DNA of 64,000 nt from assembly GCF_001053185.1 (NCBI RefSeq), contig NZ_CSTD01000003.1:487006-551005 (forward strand). Direction: 5' to 3'. The notes under the pieces were generated by a model that was given only the letters and a program-made list of their open reading frames with translations, ran no database searches and was not told the origin of the DNA. The position numbers and the translations under genes were made by a program. Below, piece after piece: positions 25,949-36,077 of this stretch (positions are counted from its first letter, which is position 1; each line of letters starts with the position of its first letter). This DNA is from Mycobacterium bohemicum DSM 44277. GTDB lineage: Bacteria; Actinomycetota; Actinomycetes; Mycobacteriales; Mycobacteriaceae.

Positions 25949-27400
25949 GTGGCGACGACGAATGGCCCTCGCGGGCGGGCGGGCGCGGTCCTGGTCAGGT
26001 CCGGCACTCCGGCGATCCGCTTCGTCGGCGTGCTCATGCTGCTGGGCGTGCTGGCCTCGTTGGCGGTGCTGGTCGCGCGCCAGCACCTCGGCCACGGCGT
26101 TGCCGCGGGCAGGTTCGGCTGGTCCGTGGGACTGCTCGTGGCGGTGGCCCTGATCGCGCGCGGCATCTTCCTGGGCCGCCCGGTGACCGTCGGGCATGCG
26201 CTGTTGGCGGCCGCCGTCCTGGCCGGGGGCGTGTTCGTGCGCCTGCTGGGCTTCGACGCGCCCGGCAACCTGCTGCTGGCCGGCAGCGGGCTCGCGCTGA
26301 TGTTGCCCACCGCGGCCCGGCCGCAGCCCGAACAGCTGCAACGGGTGTGGCGGCTCGTCGACGCCACGCGCGGGGATGCGTTGGCGCCCTTCGCGATGCA
26401 CTCGAGCAAGAGCTACCACTTCAACGCCGCGGGCACCGCGGCGATCGCCTACCGCACCCGCCTGGGGTTCGCCGTCGTCAGCGGCGACCCGATCGGCGAT
26501 CCCGACCAATTCGGCGACCTGGTCGCCGAATTCGTGCGCATGTGCCGCGCGCGCGGCTGGCAGATCATCGTGCTCGCCGGCGGCGAACGACACGTCGGGC
26601 TGTGGTGTAAAGAGACGGTGGGGCAGCCCATGCTGGCGGTGCCGATCGGCCGCGACGTGGTGGTCGACGTCCGCCGCTTCACCTTTCACGGACGCCGTTA
26701 CCGCAACCTGCGCCAGGCGGTGCAACGCACCCACAACTTCGGGGTGACCACCGAGATCGTCGACGAGCAGGAGTTGGGCGGCGCGCTGACCGCCGAGCTG
26801 ACCGAGGTCCTCTACGCCGCGCACCGGGCCGCGCGCACCGAGCGCGGGTTCTGCATGAACCTCGACGCGGCCCTGCAGGGCCGGTTTCCCGGCGTCAGGC
26901 TGGCCGTCGCGCGCGACCGGGGCGGGCGCGTGGTGGCGTTTCACCGGTACGCGACCGCCGGCGGGGGCTCAGAAGTCAGCCTCGACGTGCCCTTCCGCCG
27001 GCCCGACGCCCCCAACGGCGTCGACGAGCGGCTCACCGCCGACATGATCGCCCACGCCAAAGAGCACGGGGCAGAACGGCTTTCGCTGGCCTTCGCGGCC
27101 TTTCCCGAGATCTTCGACGCCGAATGCCCGGGCCTGCCGCAGCGCATCGCCCTGCGGTTGATCCACCTGCTGGACCCGCTGATCCGGCTGGAGTCGCTGT
27201 ATCGGTATCTGCGCAAGTTCCATGCGCTGGCCGAGCGGCGCTACGTGATCCTGTGCGTTCACCACATCCCGGCCGCGCTGCTGGTGCTGCTGTCGCTGGA
27301 GTTCGTGCCCCGGCCGCGGCGCCTGCACCGGCCGGGAGCGGTCAGTGCTCCAGCGGAGCGCCGAACCGGAAACGGCGGCCCGTCACCGACTCCGGAGTGA
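25949..27400 (+). CDS. DUF2156 (MprF/LysX-type) membrane protein
   Basis: A 483-residue protein starting at GTG one base after the protease stop. The first 120 residues contain about four membrane helices. The rest is a DUF2156 double-GNAT domain (FAMHSSKSYHFNAAGTAAIA, YRTRLGFAVVSGDPIGDP, NLRQAVQRTHNFGV, ERLTADMIAHAKEHG) as in phosphatidylglycerol lysyltransferases, but with fewer helices than MprF. It may aminoacylate a lipid; the tRNA partner is unknown. Placement in the hydrogenase operon is unexpected. Its 3' end overlaps the convergent gene by 59 bp. Confidence 0.78.
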   Translation: MATTNGPRGRAGAVLVRSGTPAIRFVGVLMLLGVLASLAVLVARQHLGHGVAAGRFGWSVGLLVAVALIARGIFLGRPVTVGHALLAAAVLAGGVFVRLLGFDAPGNLLLAGSGLALMLPTAARPQPEQLQRVWRLVDATRGDALAPFAMHSSKSYHFNAAGTAAIAYRTRLGFAVVSGDPIGDPDQFGDLVAEFVRMCRARGWQIIVLAGGERHVGLWCKETVGQPMLAVPIGRDVVVDVRRFTFHGRRYRNLRQAVQRTHNFGVTTEIVDEQELGGALTAELTEVLYAAHRAARTERGFCMNLDAALQGRFPGVRLAVARDRGGRVVAFHRYATAGGGSEVSLDVPFRRPDAPNGVDERLTADMIAHAKEHGAERLSLAFAAFPEIFDAECPGLPQRIALRLIHLLDPLIRLESLYRYLRKFHALAERRYVILCVHHIPAALLVLLSLEFVPRPRRLHRPGAVSAPAERRTGNGGPSPTPE

Positions 27401-27761
27401 TCCGCACGTAGTGCGACTTCTCGGACGATGTCCACGGCAACACCTGGGCCTGCTCGGCGTCCTCGATCTCCTCGTAGGTCCGAAGCGAGCGCGCGTTGCC
27501 CTTGACGATGACGCTCCACCCCTCGGCGACGTTGTGGTCGTCGACCTCGAACAGGACGCGATGGTTGATCGCGGTGCTGACCAGCTTGGTGCCCTCCGCC
27601 GTCCGGAACAGCACGGTGCGCCGCTGCACGGCGTAGTTGACGGGAAAGATCTCGGGCTGCCCGTCGACGCTCGTGACCAGCCGCCCCAGGGACATGCCCG
27701 CCAGCAGGTCCCAGCATTCGTGCACCGGCAGGATGGAGGAACTCTCATCGGTTAGCGGCAT
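27342..27761 (-). CDS. pyridoxamine 5'-phosphate oxidase-like FMN-binding protein (Rv3129-like)
   Basis: This 139-residue split-barrel protein contains ECWDLLAGMSLGRLVTSVDG, PVNYAVQRRTVLFRT and VLFEVDDHNVAEGWSVIVKG, as in the FMN- or F420-binding family that includes DosR-regulated Rv3129. Two DosR-like boxes 22 bp apart lie upstream. It probably reduces or binds a flavin-type cofactor under hypoxia; the substrate is not known. It overlaps the end of the DUF2156 gene on the other strand. Confidence 0.82.
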   Translation of the reverse strand: MPLTDESSSILPVHECWDLLAGMSLGRLVTSVDGQPEIFPVNYAVQRRTVLFRTAEGTKLVSTAINHRVLFEVDDHNVAEGWSVIVKGNARSLRTYEEIEDAEQAQVLPWTSSEKSHYVRITPESVTGRRFRFGAPLEH

Positions 27762-27834
27762 CAGCGATCCCCTCGGTCTACGTGCGACGGCACTGGCATA
27801 GCGCCCAGGGTATTGGACCGGGCACCGGCGGGCG

Positions 27835-27871
27835 GCGGCCGAAGGTCCCGCGTCGCAGGGACCAAAGTTGC
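27835..27871 (-). promoter_or_regulatory. tandem DosR-like boxes before the Rv3129-like gene
   Basis: On the minus strand, GGGACCTTCGGCCGC (27835-27849) and GCAACTTTGGTCCCT (27857-27871) match the DosR core at about 10 positions or more each, and begin 22 bp apart. The nearer box is about 73 bp before the start codon. Confidence 0.65.
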
Positions 27872-27904
27872 TTGCCGCCCGCGGGCCAGTTCACTCGCGG
27901 GTGG

Positions 27905-28882
27905 TTATCGGACTTCCAGAACGTCGTCGAGCGGGCGGCGCGGGGTCGGCGCCGGCGGCTGCTCGGTGGCCGGTGCCATCCCGGCGCGGATCAGCACCTG
28001 CGGGTGGCCGCCCTCGATGAGCATGCTGCGCACGAGGTCGCGGCTCTCCTCCACCTCGATCAGATGGGTCAGCGTGCAGGTCGCCATGAAGGCCTGGGTG
28101 CACTCCAGCAGCACGCCCGACAACGCCTCGCCGCACCGCAGCACGTCGGCCCTGGTGTCCTGCGGGGTGGAGAGCACGAGGATCTTGGACCAGTCCGCCC
28201 TGACCTCGGGGCGCCTGTCCTGGTGCCCGCGGACGGGGAACTCGCGCCCCACGTCCACCCGGTGACTTTCCCGGTCGGAGGCGAGCGCGCTGGGCGGTAC
28301 GCCCTCGGTGAGCGCGAACGGCGAGGTCCACCACTCCAGCTCGGCGTGGTAGGACGCGTCGGCGCGGCGGAAGTCCTCGGTGAGCTGCGAGGCCTTGGCC
28401 AGCTGCGGCCGGGCGTCGTCGGGCAGCACGTCCAGCATCACCGCGCCGTCGGCCAGCGTGCCGCGCAGGACGGGCTCGAACAGGTCCCAATACGTCGGCA
28501 CGCCGAGCGGGAGCCGGTCGGTCCTGCGCTGCAGGATCGCCCGGGCGTGGTCGAGCTGTGCGCCGGTGACGCGCGCAACGGGCGCGAACTCGATCGCAGC
28601 GAGGTGATCCGGATCGTGCGGATCGGGGAACCGCTCAATTTTCGGCTCCCAGCCCGCGGCAATCATGGCGACCCGGAGGTGATCGAGCACGACGCCGCAG
28701 CTGAGGATCGTCTCGCGGCCCGTGCTGTCCGTGCCGGGCACGGCCCGGTCCCGATCGACGAACAGATGCAAGACGTCGTCCTGCACCGCCCAGCGCCACG
28801 GCTGGCTGTTGTGCACCGAGGGCGCCCGGCAGGCCAGATGCACGGCTCGCCTGATCACCTGGGTGTCGAACGGTGTCCCCAT
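27905..28882 (-). CDS. Acg-family nitroreductase-like protein
   Basis: A 325-residue paralogue with LACRAPSVHNSQPWRWAVQ at the start, LQRRTDRLPLGVPT in the middle, KILVLSTPQDTRADVLRCGE and the end TPRRPLDDVLEV. It keeps the full family length, unlike the shortened copy at 52729. A DosR-like box pair lies upstream at 28948-28983, so it is likely induced by hypoxia or NO. Biochemical function in this family remains unsettled; flavin sequestration or nitro-compound handling have been proposed. Confidence 0.9.
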   Translation of the reverse strand: MGTPFDTQVIRRAVHLACRAPSVHNSQPWRWAVQDDVLHLFVDRDRAVPGTDSTGRETILSCGVVLDHLRVAMIAAGWEPKIERFPDPHDPDHLAAIEFAPVARVTGAQLDHARAILQRRTDRLPLGVPTYWDLFEPVLRGTLADGAVMLDVLPDDARPQLAKASQLTEDFRRADASYHAELEWWTSPFALTEGVPPSALASDRESHRVDVGREFPVRGHQDRRPEVRADWSKILVLSTPQDTRADVLRCGEALSGVLLECTQAFMATCTLTHLIEVEESRDLVRSMLIEGGHPQVLIRAGMAPATEQPPAPTPRRPLDDVLEVR

Positions 28883-28947
28883 GTTGTCAGCCCCTCGCCG
28901 AGCGTCGGTTTGCTGCCGAGAGTAGGAAGCCGCGACTTCGGCGCCAA

Positions 28948-28983
28948 GGGTAAATCGGCCCTGACGGCGGGGTCCTTGGTTAC
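28948..28983. promoter_or_regulatory. tandem DosR-like boxes before the 27905 nitroreductase
   Basis: GGGTAAATCGGCCCT (28948-28962) and, on the minus strand, GTAACCAAGGACCCC (28969-28983) start 21 bp apart. They lie between the end of the ACP operon and the nitroreductase start. Confidence 0.5.
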
Positions 28984-28994
28984 CGCCGTGCGTT

Positions 28995-29258
28995 TCACCC
29001 TCCGGCCCCGGTGGCGTTCTTTTCCACGTAGCCGACGACGTCCGCCAGTGTCCGCAGCGACGCGTAGTCCGCTTCCGGGATGTCCACGTGGAGGCGCTTG
29101 TGGATGCCGCGCAGGAAGCTGAGCCAGTCCATCGAGTCGAGGTCGACCTGGTCCCGCAGCAGGTCGTCGTCGCTGATGTCGTCGGGATCGACTTCGGGCG
29201 CGATGGTGGTCAGCACGGACAACACCACGGCCCGGGTGTCCTCATTCGTCGTCGTCAT
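28995..29258 (-). CDS. acyl carrier protein
   Basis: An 87-residue ACP. DLDSMDWLSFL is the phosphopantetheine attachment motif with the modified Ser, preceded by the acidic helix PEVDPDDISDDDLL and followed by GIHKRLHVDIPEADY and LRTLADVVGYV. It ends an operon with E2, E1 and acyl-CoA synthetase genes, 6 bp after E2. A stand-alone ACP next to a 2-oxoacid dehydrogenase is unusual and suggests acyl transfer from CoA or lipoyl to ACP. The PPTase-fused ketosynthase at 54543 could activate it. Confidence 0.88.
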   Translation of the reverse strand: MTTTNEDTRAVVLSVLTTIAPEVDPDDISDDDLLRDQVDLDSMDWLSFLRGIHKRLHVDIPEADYASLRTLADVVGYVEKNATGAGG

Positions 29259-29264
29259 GGTGTG

Positions 29265-30298
29265 TCACTTCTCCAGTAGGTCGGGCTGGCCGAGCAGCTC
29301 GTTGATCTTGGCGAGGAACAGCGCGCCGCGGTGACCGTCGCTGCTGCGGTGGTCGCCGGCGAGGGTGGCCTGCACGGTCGGGACGATCCGGATGCCGTTG
29401 TCGATGACGCGCACCCGCTGGGCGGGCCGGCCGAACCCGACGATCGCCACCTGCGGGGGGTAGATCACGCCGAAGACGCTGTCGACGCCCTGGTCGCCGA
29501 GGTTGGTGACGGTGATGGTCGGATCGGACATCTCCGAACTGCGCAACGAGAAGGAGCGCGCCCTGGCCACCAGGTCGGTCAGGTCGTCCATCAGTTCGTC
29601 CAGCTTCTTGTCCGGCACGTCGTGAATCGCGGGCGCGACCAGGCCGCCACCGCGCAGCGAGATCCCGACGCCGACGTGGACGCCGGTCGCGGGCTCGAAT
29701 CCGTCCTCGCGCCAGAACCCGTTGAACTCACCGAACTTCTGCGCGGCCAGGCCCACGGCCTTGAGCAGCAGGACGGCGGGCAGCACGCGTTCGTCGATGG
29801 AGCGCTGCGCATTTCGCGCGGTGAGCCAGGTCAGCGAGTTCTCCAGGTTGATCTCGTCGGCGAGGTAGTAGTGCGGGATCTCCCGCTTGGACCGGCTCAT
29901 CGCCGCCGCGATCGACTTGCGCATCTGCGCCGCGCGGTCGGCCCCGGTCAGCTTGGTGGCGGCCTTGGCGACCGGCTTCGGCGTGGCGGTGTCGCCGCCG
30001 TCGCCTGGGTCGACTTCGCCGCGGGCTGGAGACGTTCGCGGGGCCTCGCCGGCGCCTGCTCGCCCGATTCCAGCAGGGTGGCCAACGGCGTTCCGACCTG
30101 GACGGTTTCACCGACCGGGACCAGAAGCTCGCCGACCGTGCCCTCGTGCCAGCATTCGACCTCGACCGCGGCCTTGGTGGTTTCGACCACCGCGACGACC
30201 TGTCCGCGGCTCACCTTGTCGCCGGGTTTGACCAGCCATTCGTCCAGCGTGCCCTCGTCCATGTCGGAACCCAGTGCGGGCATGACGAATTCGATCAT
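29265..30298 (-). pseudogene. dihydrolipoamide acyltransferase (E2), frame broken in linker
   Basis: From ATG 30298 the frame encodes a lipoyl domain ([16 protein letters not shown], lipoyl Lys in VVETTKAAVE) and an Ala/Pro linker, then runs out of frame. The catalytic domain continues in another frame from about 29990 (AAQMRKSIAAAMSRSKREIP to GDHRSSDGHRGALFL, with the expected His and Asp of the active site). No peripheral subunit-binding domain is seen. The shift lies in GC-rich linker sequence between 29985 and 30060. It may be a real mutation or a sequencing error; both halves are well conserved. The start overlaps the E1 beta stop (ATGA). Confidence 0.72.
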
Positions 30299-31272
30299 GG
30301 CCGCTCCCCGAACAGGCTCTGCACGGCGGCCACGATCCCGGGGACCTGGGGCAGGGCCGCCTGCTCCAGATGCTTGGCGTAGGGCATGGGCACCTCGGCG
30401 CTGCACACCCGGGCGACCGGCGCGTCCAGGTCGTAGAACGCGCCCTCCATGATCCGCGCGCTGACCTCGGCGGCCAGACTGCCGCTGCGCCAGGCCTCGT
30501 CGACCACGACGGCGCGGTGCGTCTTGCGCACGGACTCGAGCACGGTGCCCTCGTCGAGCGGGCGCAGGACCCGCAAATCGATCACCTCGCAGTCGATCCC
30601 CGCCAGCGATAGCTCGTTGGCGGCGTCGAGCGCCTTGCCCAGCGAGCCGCCGTAGGCCACCAAGGTGACGTCGTTGCCGCCGCGGCGAATCGCCGCACCG
30701 GAAATGTCGGTGGGGGCCAGCGCCTCGATGTCGGCCGAGGTGTTGTAGAGCTGGACGTGCTCGAAGATCACCACCGGGTCGGGGTCGGCCAGCGCCGGGC
30801 CGAGCATGCCGTAGGCGTCTTCGACGGTGGCGGGCGCGACCACCTTGATGCCGGGAACGTGGGCGTACCAGGGCTCGAGGCTGTGCGAGTGCTGCGCCGC
30901 GAGCTGGCGCCCGGCCCCGGTGGCCATCCGCACGACGAGCGGGACGGAGAATTGACCGCCGGACATATGGCGAAGGGCCGCAGCGGTATTCACGAGCTGA
31001 TCGAGCGCGAGCAGGCTGAAGTTCACCGTCATCACCTCGACGATCGGGCGCAGCCCGCCCAGCGCCGCCCCGATTCCGATTCCGACGAAGCCCAGTTCGG
31101 ACAGCGGCGTGTCGCGGACCCGGTCCGGGCCGAATTCCTCCAGCAGCCCCTTGGACGCGGCGTAGGTGCCGCCGTACCGGCCCACGTCTTCGCCCATCAG
31201 CACGACGCGCGGGTCGTCGCGCAGGGCGTCGCGGATCCCGTCGTGAACGGCGGTGCGGTAGGTCGTCTTCAT
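30295..31272 (-). CDS. 2-oxoacid dehydrogenase E1 component beta subunit
   Basis: A 325-residue transketolase-like beta subunit: [56 protein letters not shown] and [19 protein letters not shown] are the usual blocks of pyruvate or acetoin dehydrogenase E1 beta. It pairs with the alpha subunit encoded just upstream (4-bp overlap, ATGA) and with the E2 downstream (4-bp overlap). No E3 gene is present here, so a chromosomal lipoamide dehydrogenase would be needed. The substrate (pyruvate, acetoin or a branched 2-oxoacid) is not decided by sequence. Confidence 0.9.
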   Translation of the reverse strand: MKTTYRTAVHDGIRDALRDDPRVVLMGEDVGRYGGTYAASKGLLEEFGPDRVRDTPLSELGFVGIGIGAALGGLRPIVEVMTVNFSLLALDQLVNTAAALRHMSGGQFSVPLVVRMATGAGRQLAAQHSHSLEPWYAHVPGIKVVAPATVEDAYGMLGPALADPDPVVIFEHVQLYNTSADIEALAPTDISGAAIRRGGNDVTLVAYGGSLGKALDAANELSLAGIDCEVIDLRVLRPLDEGTVLESVRKTHRAVVVDEAWRSGSLAAEVSARIMEGAFYDLDAPVARVCSAEVPMPYAKHLEQAALPQVPGIVAAVQSLFGERP

Positions 31273-32242
31273 CGTGCCGCCCCCGATGCGGGTGTCAGCA
31301 CGTCGCGTTCGAGATCGGCGGCGTCCTCCCATGTTCCGGCTTCGGCGAACGCCACCGCGGCCTCGATCTCGGCGGCGGCGGACTCTTCGATCTCGCGCAC
31401 GTCGGCGTCGGAAAGCGTTCCGTCGCGCAGGCATAGGTTGGTGAAGGAGCGGATCGGGTCGCGCTCGCGCCACCGTTCCACCTCGGCCTTGTCCCGATAC
31501 AGTTCGGGGTCGAACATCGAATGGGCGCGGAACCGGTAGGTGCGGAACTCGATGAAGAACGGTCCGCCGGTGTCGCGGACGTGACCGACGCCCTCCTGCG
31601 CGGCGGTGTGACAGGCCTCGACGTCCATCCCGTCGACGGCCAGGGTCGGCACGCGGTACGACGCGGCCTTGACCGTGAGATCGGTCTGCGACTGCGCCCG
31701 ATCCAGCGCGGTCCCCATGGCGTAAAGGTTGTTCTCGCAACAGAACAACACCGGCAGGTTCCACAGCGCCGCCATGTTGAGCGACTCGTGGAAGGCGCCC
31801 TCGGCGACCGCGCCGTCGCCGAAGTAGCAGGCGGTCACCCGCTTGCGGGCCAGCATGGCGTCGGCCAGCGCGATGCCCACCGCGAGCGGCAGGCCGCCGG
31901 CGACGATCGCGTTGCCGCCGTAGAAGCGCCTGGCCGCGTCGAACAGGTGCATCGACCCGCCGCGCCCGCGGGAGCAGCCCTCCTGCTTGCCGAACATCTC
32001 GGCCATGATCGACGTCATCGGGACGCCCCGCAGCAGCGCGTGCGCGTGTTCGCGGTAGGTCGCCACCACCGCGTCGTCGTCGGCCAGGGCGCGCAGGGAC
32101 CCGGCGGCGACGGCCTCCTGCCCGACGTAGAGGTGCAGGAAGCCGCGAATCTTGGCCGCGCTGTAGAGTTCCGCGCACTTCTCCTCCATGCGCCGCACCC
32201 GCACCATGTCGGACAGGAATTCGTGGGCCAGCTTCGTATCGG

Positions 32243-32246
<4 letters not shown>
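31269..32246 (-). CDS. 2-oxoacid dehydrogenase E1 component alpha subunit
   Basis: The 325-residue alpha subunit binds thiamine diphosphate through [20 protein letters not shown] ending in [11 protein letters not shown] (the GDG to NN motif). [20 protein letters not shown] is the family's activation-loop region, and [14 protein letters not shown] holds the conserved His. It begins at GTG, overlapping the synthetase stop (GTGA). Size and motifs are closer to acetoin/pyruvate dehydrogenases of the AcoA type than to the single-chain actinobacterial AceE. Confidence 0.9.
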
Positions 32247-34069
<1,823 letters not shown>

Positions 34070-34164
34070 GGGCTGCTGGGTGCCTTCATCGTTCGCCGGG
34101 CCCGGCGGGCCCGCATAGAGACGAAAGTCACCACCGGCCGTCGAGGGTCTTGCCGGCGCCGGGC

Positions 34165-34202
34165 GGGGCCCAATGACGCTGCGCCGGGGGACCAAGGACC
34201 CT
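34165..34202. promoter_or_regulatory. tandem DosR-like boxes between synthetase operon and nitroreductase
   Basis: GGGACCAAGGACCCT (34188-34202) is a good DosR-type box; GGGGCCCAATGACGC (34165-34179, better read on the minus strand) starts 23 bp before. Located between divergent genes, the pair may drive both the acyl-CoA synthetase/E1/E2/ACP operon and the 34257 gene. Confidence 0.6.
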
Positions 34203-34256
34203 GGCGCCCCGCGCCCCGCATGCCCGAGGGTCTACACCAGACAGGGAGGGCAGGCG

Positions 34257-35252
34257 ATGACCCAGGCGACGGTCGACACCGAGGCGATCAAGGCGGCGGT
34301 GCAGTTGGCGTGCCGGGCGCCCTCGCTGCACAACAGCCAGCCGTGGCGGTGGGTCGCCCACGGTGCGAGCGTCGACCTGTTCGCCGACCCGCACCGGATC
34401 GTGGAGTTCACCGACGGCTCGGGCCGCCAGTCGATCATCAGCTGCGGCGCGGTGCTCGACCACTTCCGCGTCGCGATGGCCGCCCTGGGCTGGGAGACCA
34501 CCGTCGAGCGATTTCCCAACCCGAACAACCTCGATCACCTCGCGTCGATCGAGTTCGCCTCGCCCCGTCTGGGGCCCGAGTTCGTCGCGCAGGCGCGCCG
34601 CGACCGCGCCGCGGCGATCTCGCGCCGCCGGACCGATCGGCGCCCGTTCCGCGCGCCCAGGGACTGGGCGTCCTTCGAGCCCGTTCTGCGCAGCGCGTTC
34701 GACGGCGCGTTCGCGACCCTGGACGTGCTGGGCGACGATGCGCGCCCCCGCCTGATCGAGGCGTCGCACCTGACGGAGGCGCTGCGCCGTTACGACGACT
34801 CCTATCACCACGAATTGCTGTGGTGGACCGCGCCTTCCAGGGACTCCGAGGGGATACCGCCCGGCGCGCTGCCGACCGGGCCGCAGGCCCGCGCCGTGGA
34901 GGTGAACCGCCGGTTCCCCGGCGACCCGGACACCGCGAAAGGGTCGCCCGGCGCCGGTGACGAGGCCAAGATCGTCGTGCTGTCCACGCCCGAGAACACC
35001 CGCACCGACGCGCTGGACTGCGGTCAGGCGCTGTCGGCGGTCCTGCTCGAATGCACCATGGCCGGCTTGGCCACCTGCGCGGTGACGCACCTGACGGAGC
35101 TGCAGGCCGGCCGCGACGTCGTTCGCGACCTCCTGCCCGACGCCGCGTGCGTGCCGCAGGTGCTGGTCCGCGTGGGGGCAGTAGCCGCCGGACAGCCCCC
35201 GGAGCCGACCCCGCGCCGGCCCCTGGCCGAGGTCCTGGAGGTTCGGCCCTGA
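34257..35252 (+). CDS. Acg-family nitroreductase-like protein
   Basis: The 331-residue paralogue begins at ATG 34257 after GGGAGGG. It carries LACRAPSLHNSQPWRWVAH, SRRRTDRRPFRAPR, KIVVLSTPENTRTDALDCGQ, TCAVTHLTELQ and TPRRPLAEVLEV. It is full length and closely similar to the 27905 gene. It lies directly downstream of the DosR-like boxes shared with the divergent acyl-CoA synthetase operon. Confidence 0.9.
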   Translation: MTQATVDTEAIKAAVQLACRAPSLHNSQPWRWVAHGASVDLFADPHRIVEFTDGSGRQSIISCGAVLDHFRVAMAALGWETTVERFPNPNNLDHLASIEFASPRLGPEFVAQARRDRAAAISRRRTDRRPFRAPRDWASFEPVLRSAFDGAFATLDVLGDDARPRLIEASHLTEALRRYDDSYHHELLWWTAPSRDSEGIPPGALPTGPQARAVEVNRRFPGDPDTAKGSPGAGDEAKIVVLSTPENTRTDALDCGQALSAVLLECTMAGLATCAVTHLTELQAGRDVVRDLLPDAACVPQVLVRVGAVAAGQPPEPTPRRPLAEVLEVRP

Positions 35253-35313
35253 TGCGGGAGCGGCAGGGAAAAGTGTTGTAGGAGAGCGTTATTCAGCCCG
35301 GAGGGAGTGTGTG

Positions 35314-35583
35314 ATGAAAGCGAAGGCGGGGGACTGGCTCGTGGTCAAGAGCGGCACGGTCGGGCATGGCGACGTGCGCGGGTTGGTCACGGACGTGCGC
35401 TCGCCCGATGGCGAGCCGCCGTTCCGGGTCCGGTGGCTCACCACCGGCGAGGAGACCACCATCTTCCCGGGGCCGGACGCGATCGTCGTCACGGCCGCCG
35501 AGCAGGAGGCCGCCGACGAGCGGGCGCGGGCGCGCTTCGCCGCGGTGCAGTCCGCCATCCGGGAGCGTGCACACGGCGCCTGA
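35314..35583 (+). CDS. DUF1918 domain protein
   Basis: An 89-residue protein with the DUF1918 SH3-like barrel: KAGDWLVVKSGTVGHGDVRG, EPPFRVRWLTTGEETTIFPG. The acidic/arginine-rich C-terminus is helical. ATG 35314 is preferred; the preceding GTG (35311) is also in frame, and GGAGGG lies about 8 bases upstream. Such small proteins accompany DosR genes in several mycobacteria; the function is unknown. It follows the nitroreductase by 61 bp and is probably co-transcribed. Confidence 0.8.
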   Translation: MKAKAGDWLVVKSGTVGHGDVRGLVTDVRSPDGEPPFRVRWLTTGEETTIFPGPDAIVVTAAEQEAADERARARFAAVQSAIRERAHGA

Positions 35584-35595
35584 ACCCCGCGGTCA

Positions 35596-35610
35596 GTGAC
35601 TTCGGACCCT
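35596..35610 (+). promoter_or_regulatory. DosR-like box (single)
   Basis: GTGACTTCGGACCCT agrees with the DosR core at 11 of 13 defined positions and lies 58 bp before the ATG of the 35668 gene. No second box at 22 bp was found. Confidence 0.55.
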
Positions 35611-35667
35611 AGCGGCGCCCTCACACCATCGCGACGATGAGGTCATCCCGCACGCAGAGGAAGTGAA

Positions 35668-35907
35668 ATGGCTGCTATCGCAGGCGGTCCGCTGTTCTTG
35701 ACCGATGCCGACGTCGACGGGCTGGCGGTCGACTTCCTGAATTCGCCCTTCGCCGACGACATTTCTCCCGACTGGTCCCTGGACCGGCGCCTCGACGGCT
35801 TCCTGCGCCACCGCTGCCTGGTCCCGCTCATCGACGATGTGTCGGCCTACGACCTCGTCCGCGACCGGGTCATGTCCTACCTCGGCGCGGTGCACGGACG
35901 GGGCTGA
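35668..35907 (+). CDS. conserved hypothetical small protein (DosR-linked)
   Basis: A 79-residue acidic protein behind AGAGGAAGTGAA. It reads FLTDADVDGLAVDFLNSPFA, then DWSLDRRLDGFLRHRCLVP and YDLVRDRVMSYLG, likely all helical. No family was recognised. A DosR-like box 58 bp upstream makes it a probable hypoxia-induced gene. It stands alone between the DUF1918 gene and the phosphoribosyltransferase-esterase. Confidence 0.65.
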   Translation: MAAIAGGPLFLTDADVDGLAVDFLNSPFADDISPDWSLDRRLDGFLRHRCLVPLIDDVSAYDLVRDRVMSYLGAVHGRG

Positions 35908-35920
35908 GCGCGCCGGCGAG

Positions 35921-35957
35921 CCGACGAACGACCCGCGAGCGCGGGACTTCGGTCCCT
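35921..35957 (+). promoter_or_regulatory. tandem DosR-like boxes before the PRTase-esterase gene
   Basis: GGGACTTCGGTCCCT (35943-35957) is an excellent palindromic box; CCGACGAACGACCCG (35921-35935) is a weaker one starting exactly 22 bp earlier. They lie about 80 bp before the short leader frame at 36036. Confidence 0.75.
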
Positions 35958-36035
35958 ATCGCCGGACGTTCGACCGCTGGTCGGATGGGTGGAGAAGGTG
36001 ACCTCGAAGGTCCGGCGACGATGTAGGAGACACCG

Positions 36036-36077
36036 ATGGGCATCCTTTCGATGAGCACGCGTGGGGGCACGCCATGA
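36036..36077 (+). CDS. putative 13-codon leader peptide coupled to next gene
   Basis: ATG 36036 follows AGGAG and encodes [13 protein letters not shown], ending at TGA 36075-36077. That stop overlaps the ATG of the downstream gene (ATGA). The downstream ATG has no good ribosome site of its own, so ribosomes finishing the leader may reinitiate there. No attenuation-type codon bias is visible. Confidence 0.35.
   Translation: MGILSMSTRGGTP

Noticed and set aside
24017..26944. A long minus-strand open frame opposite the hydrogenase genes
   Set aside because: It is an antisense shadow rich in Arg, Gly and Ala; hydrogenase motifs on the plus strand are decisive.
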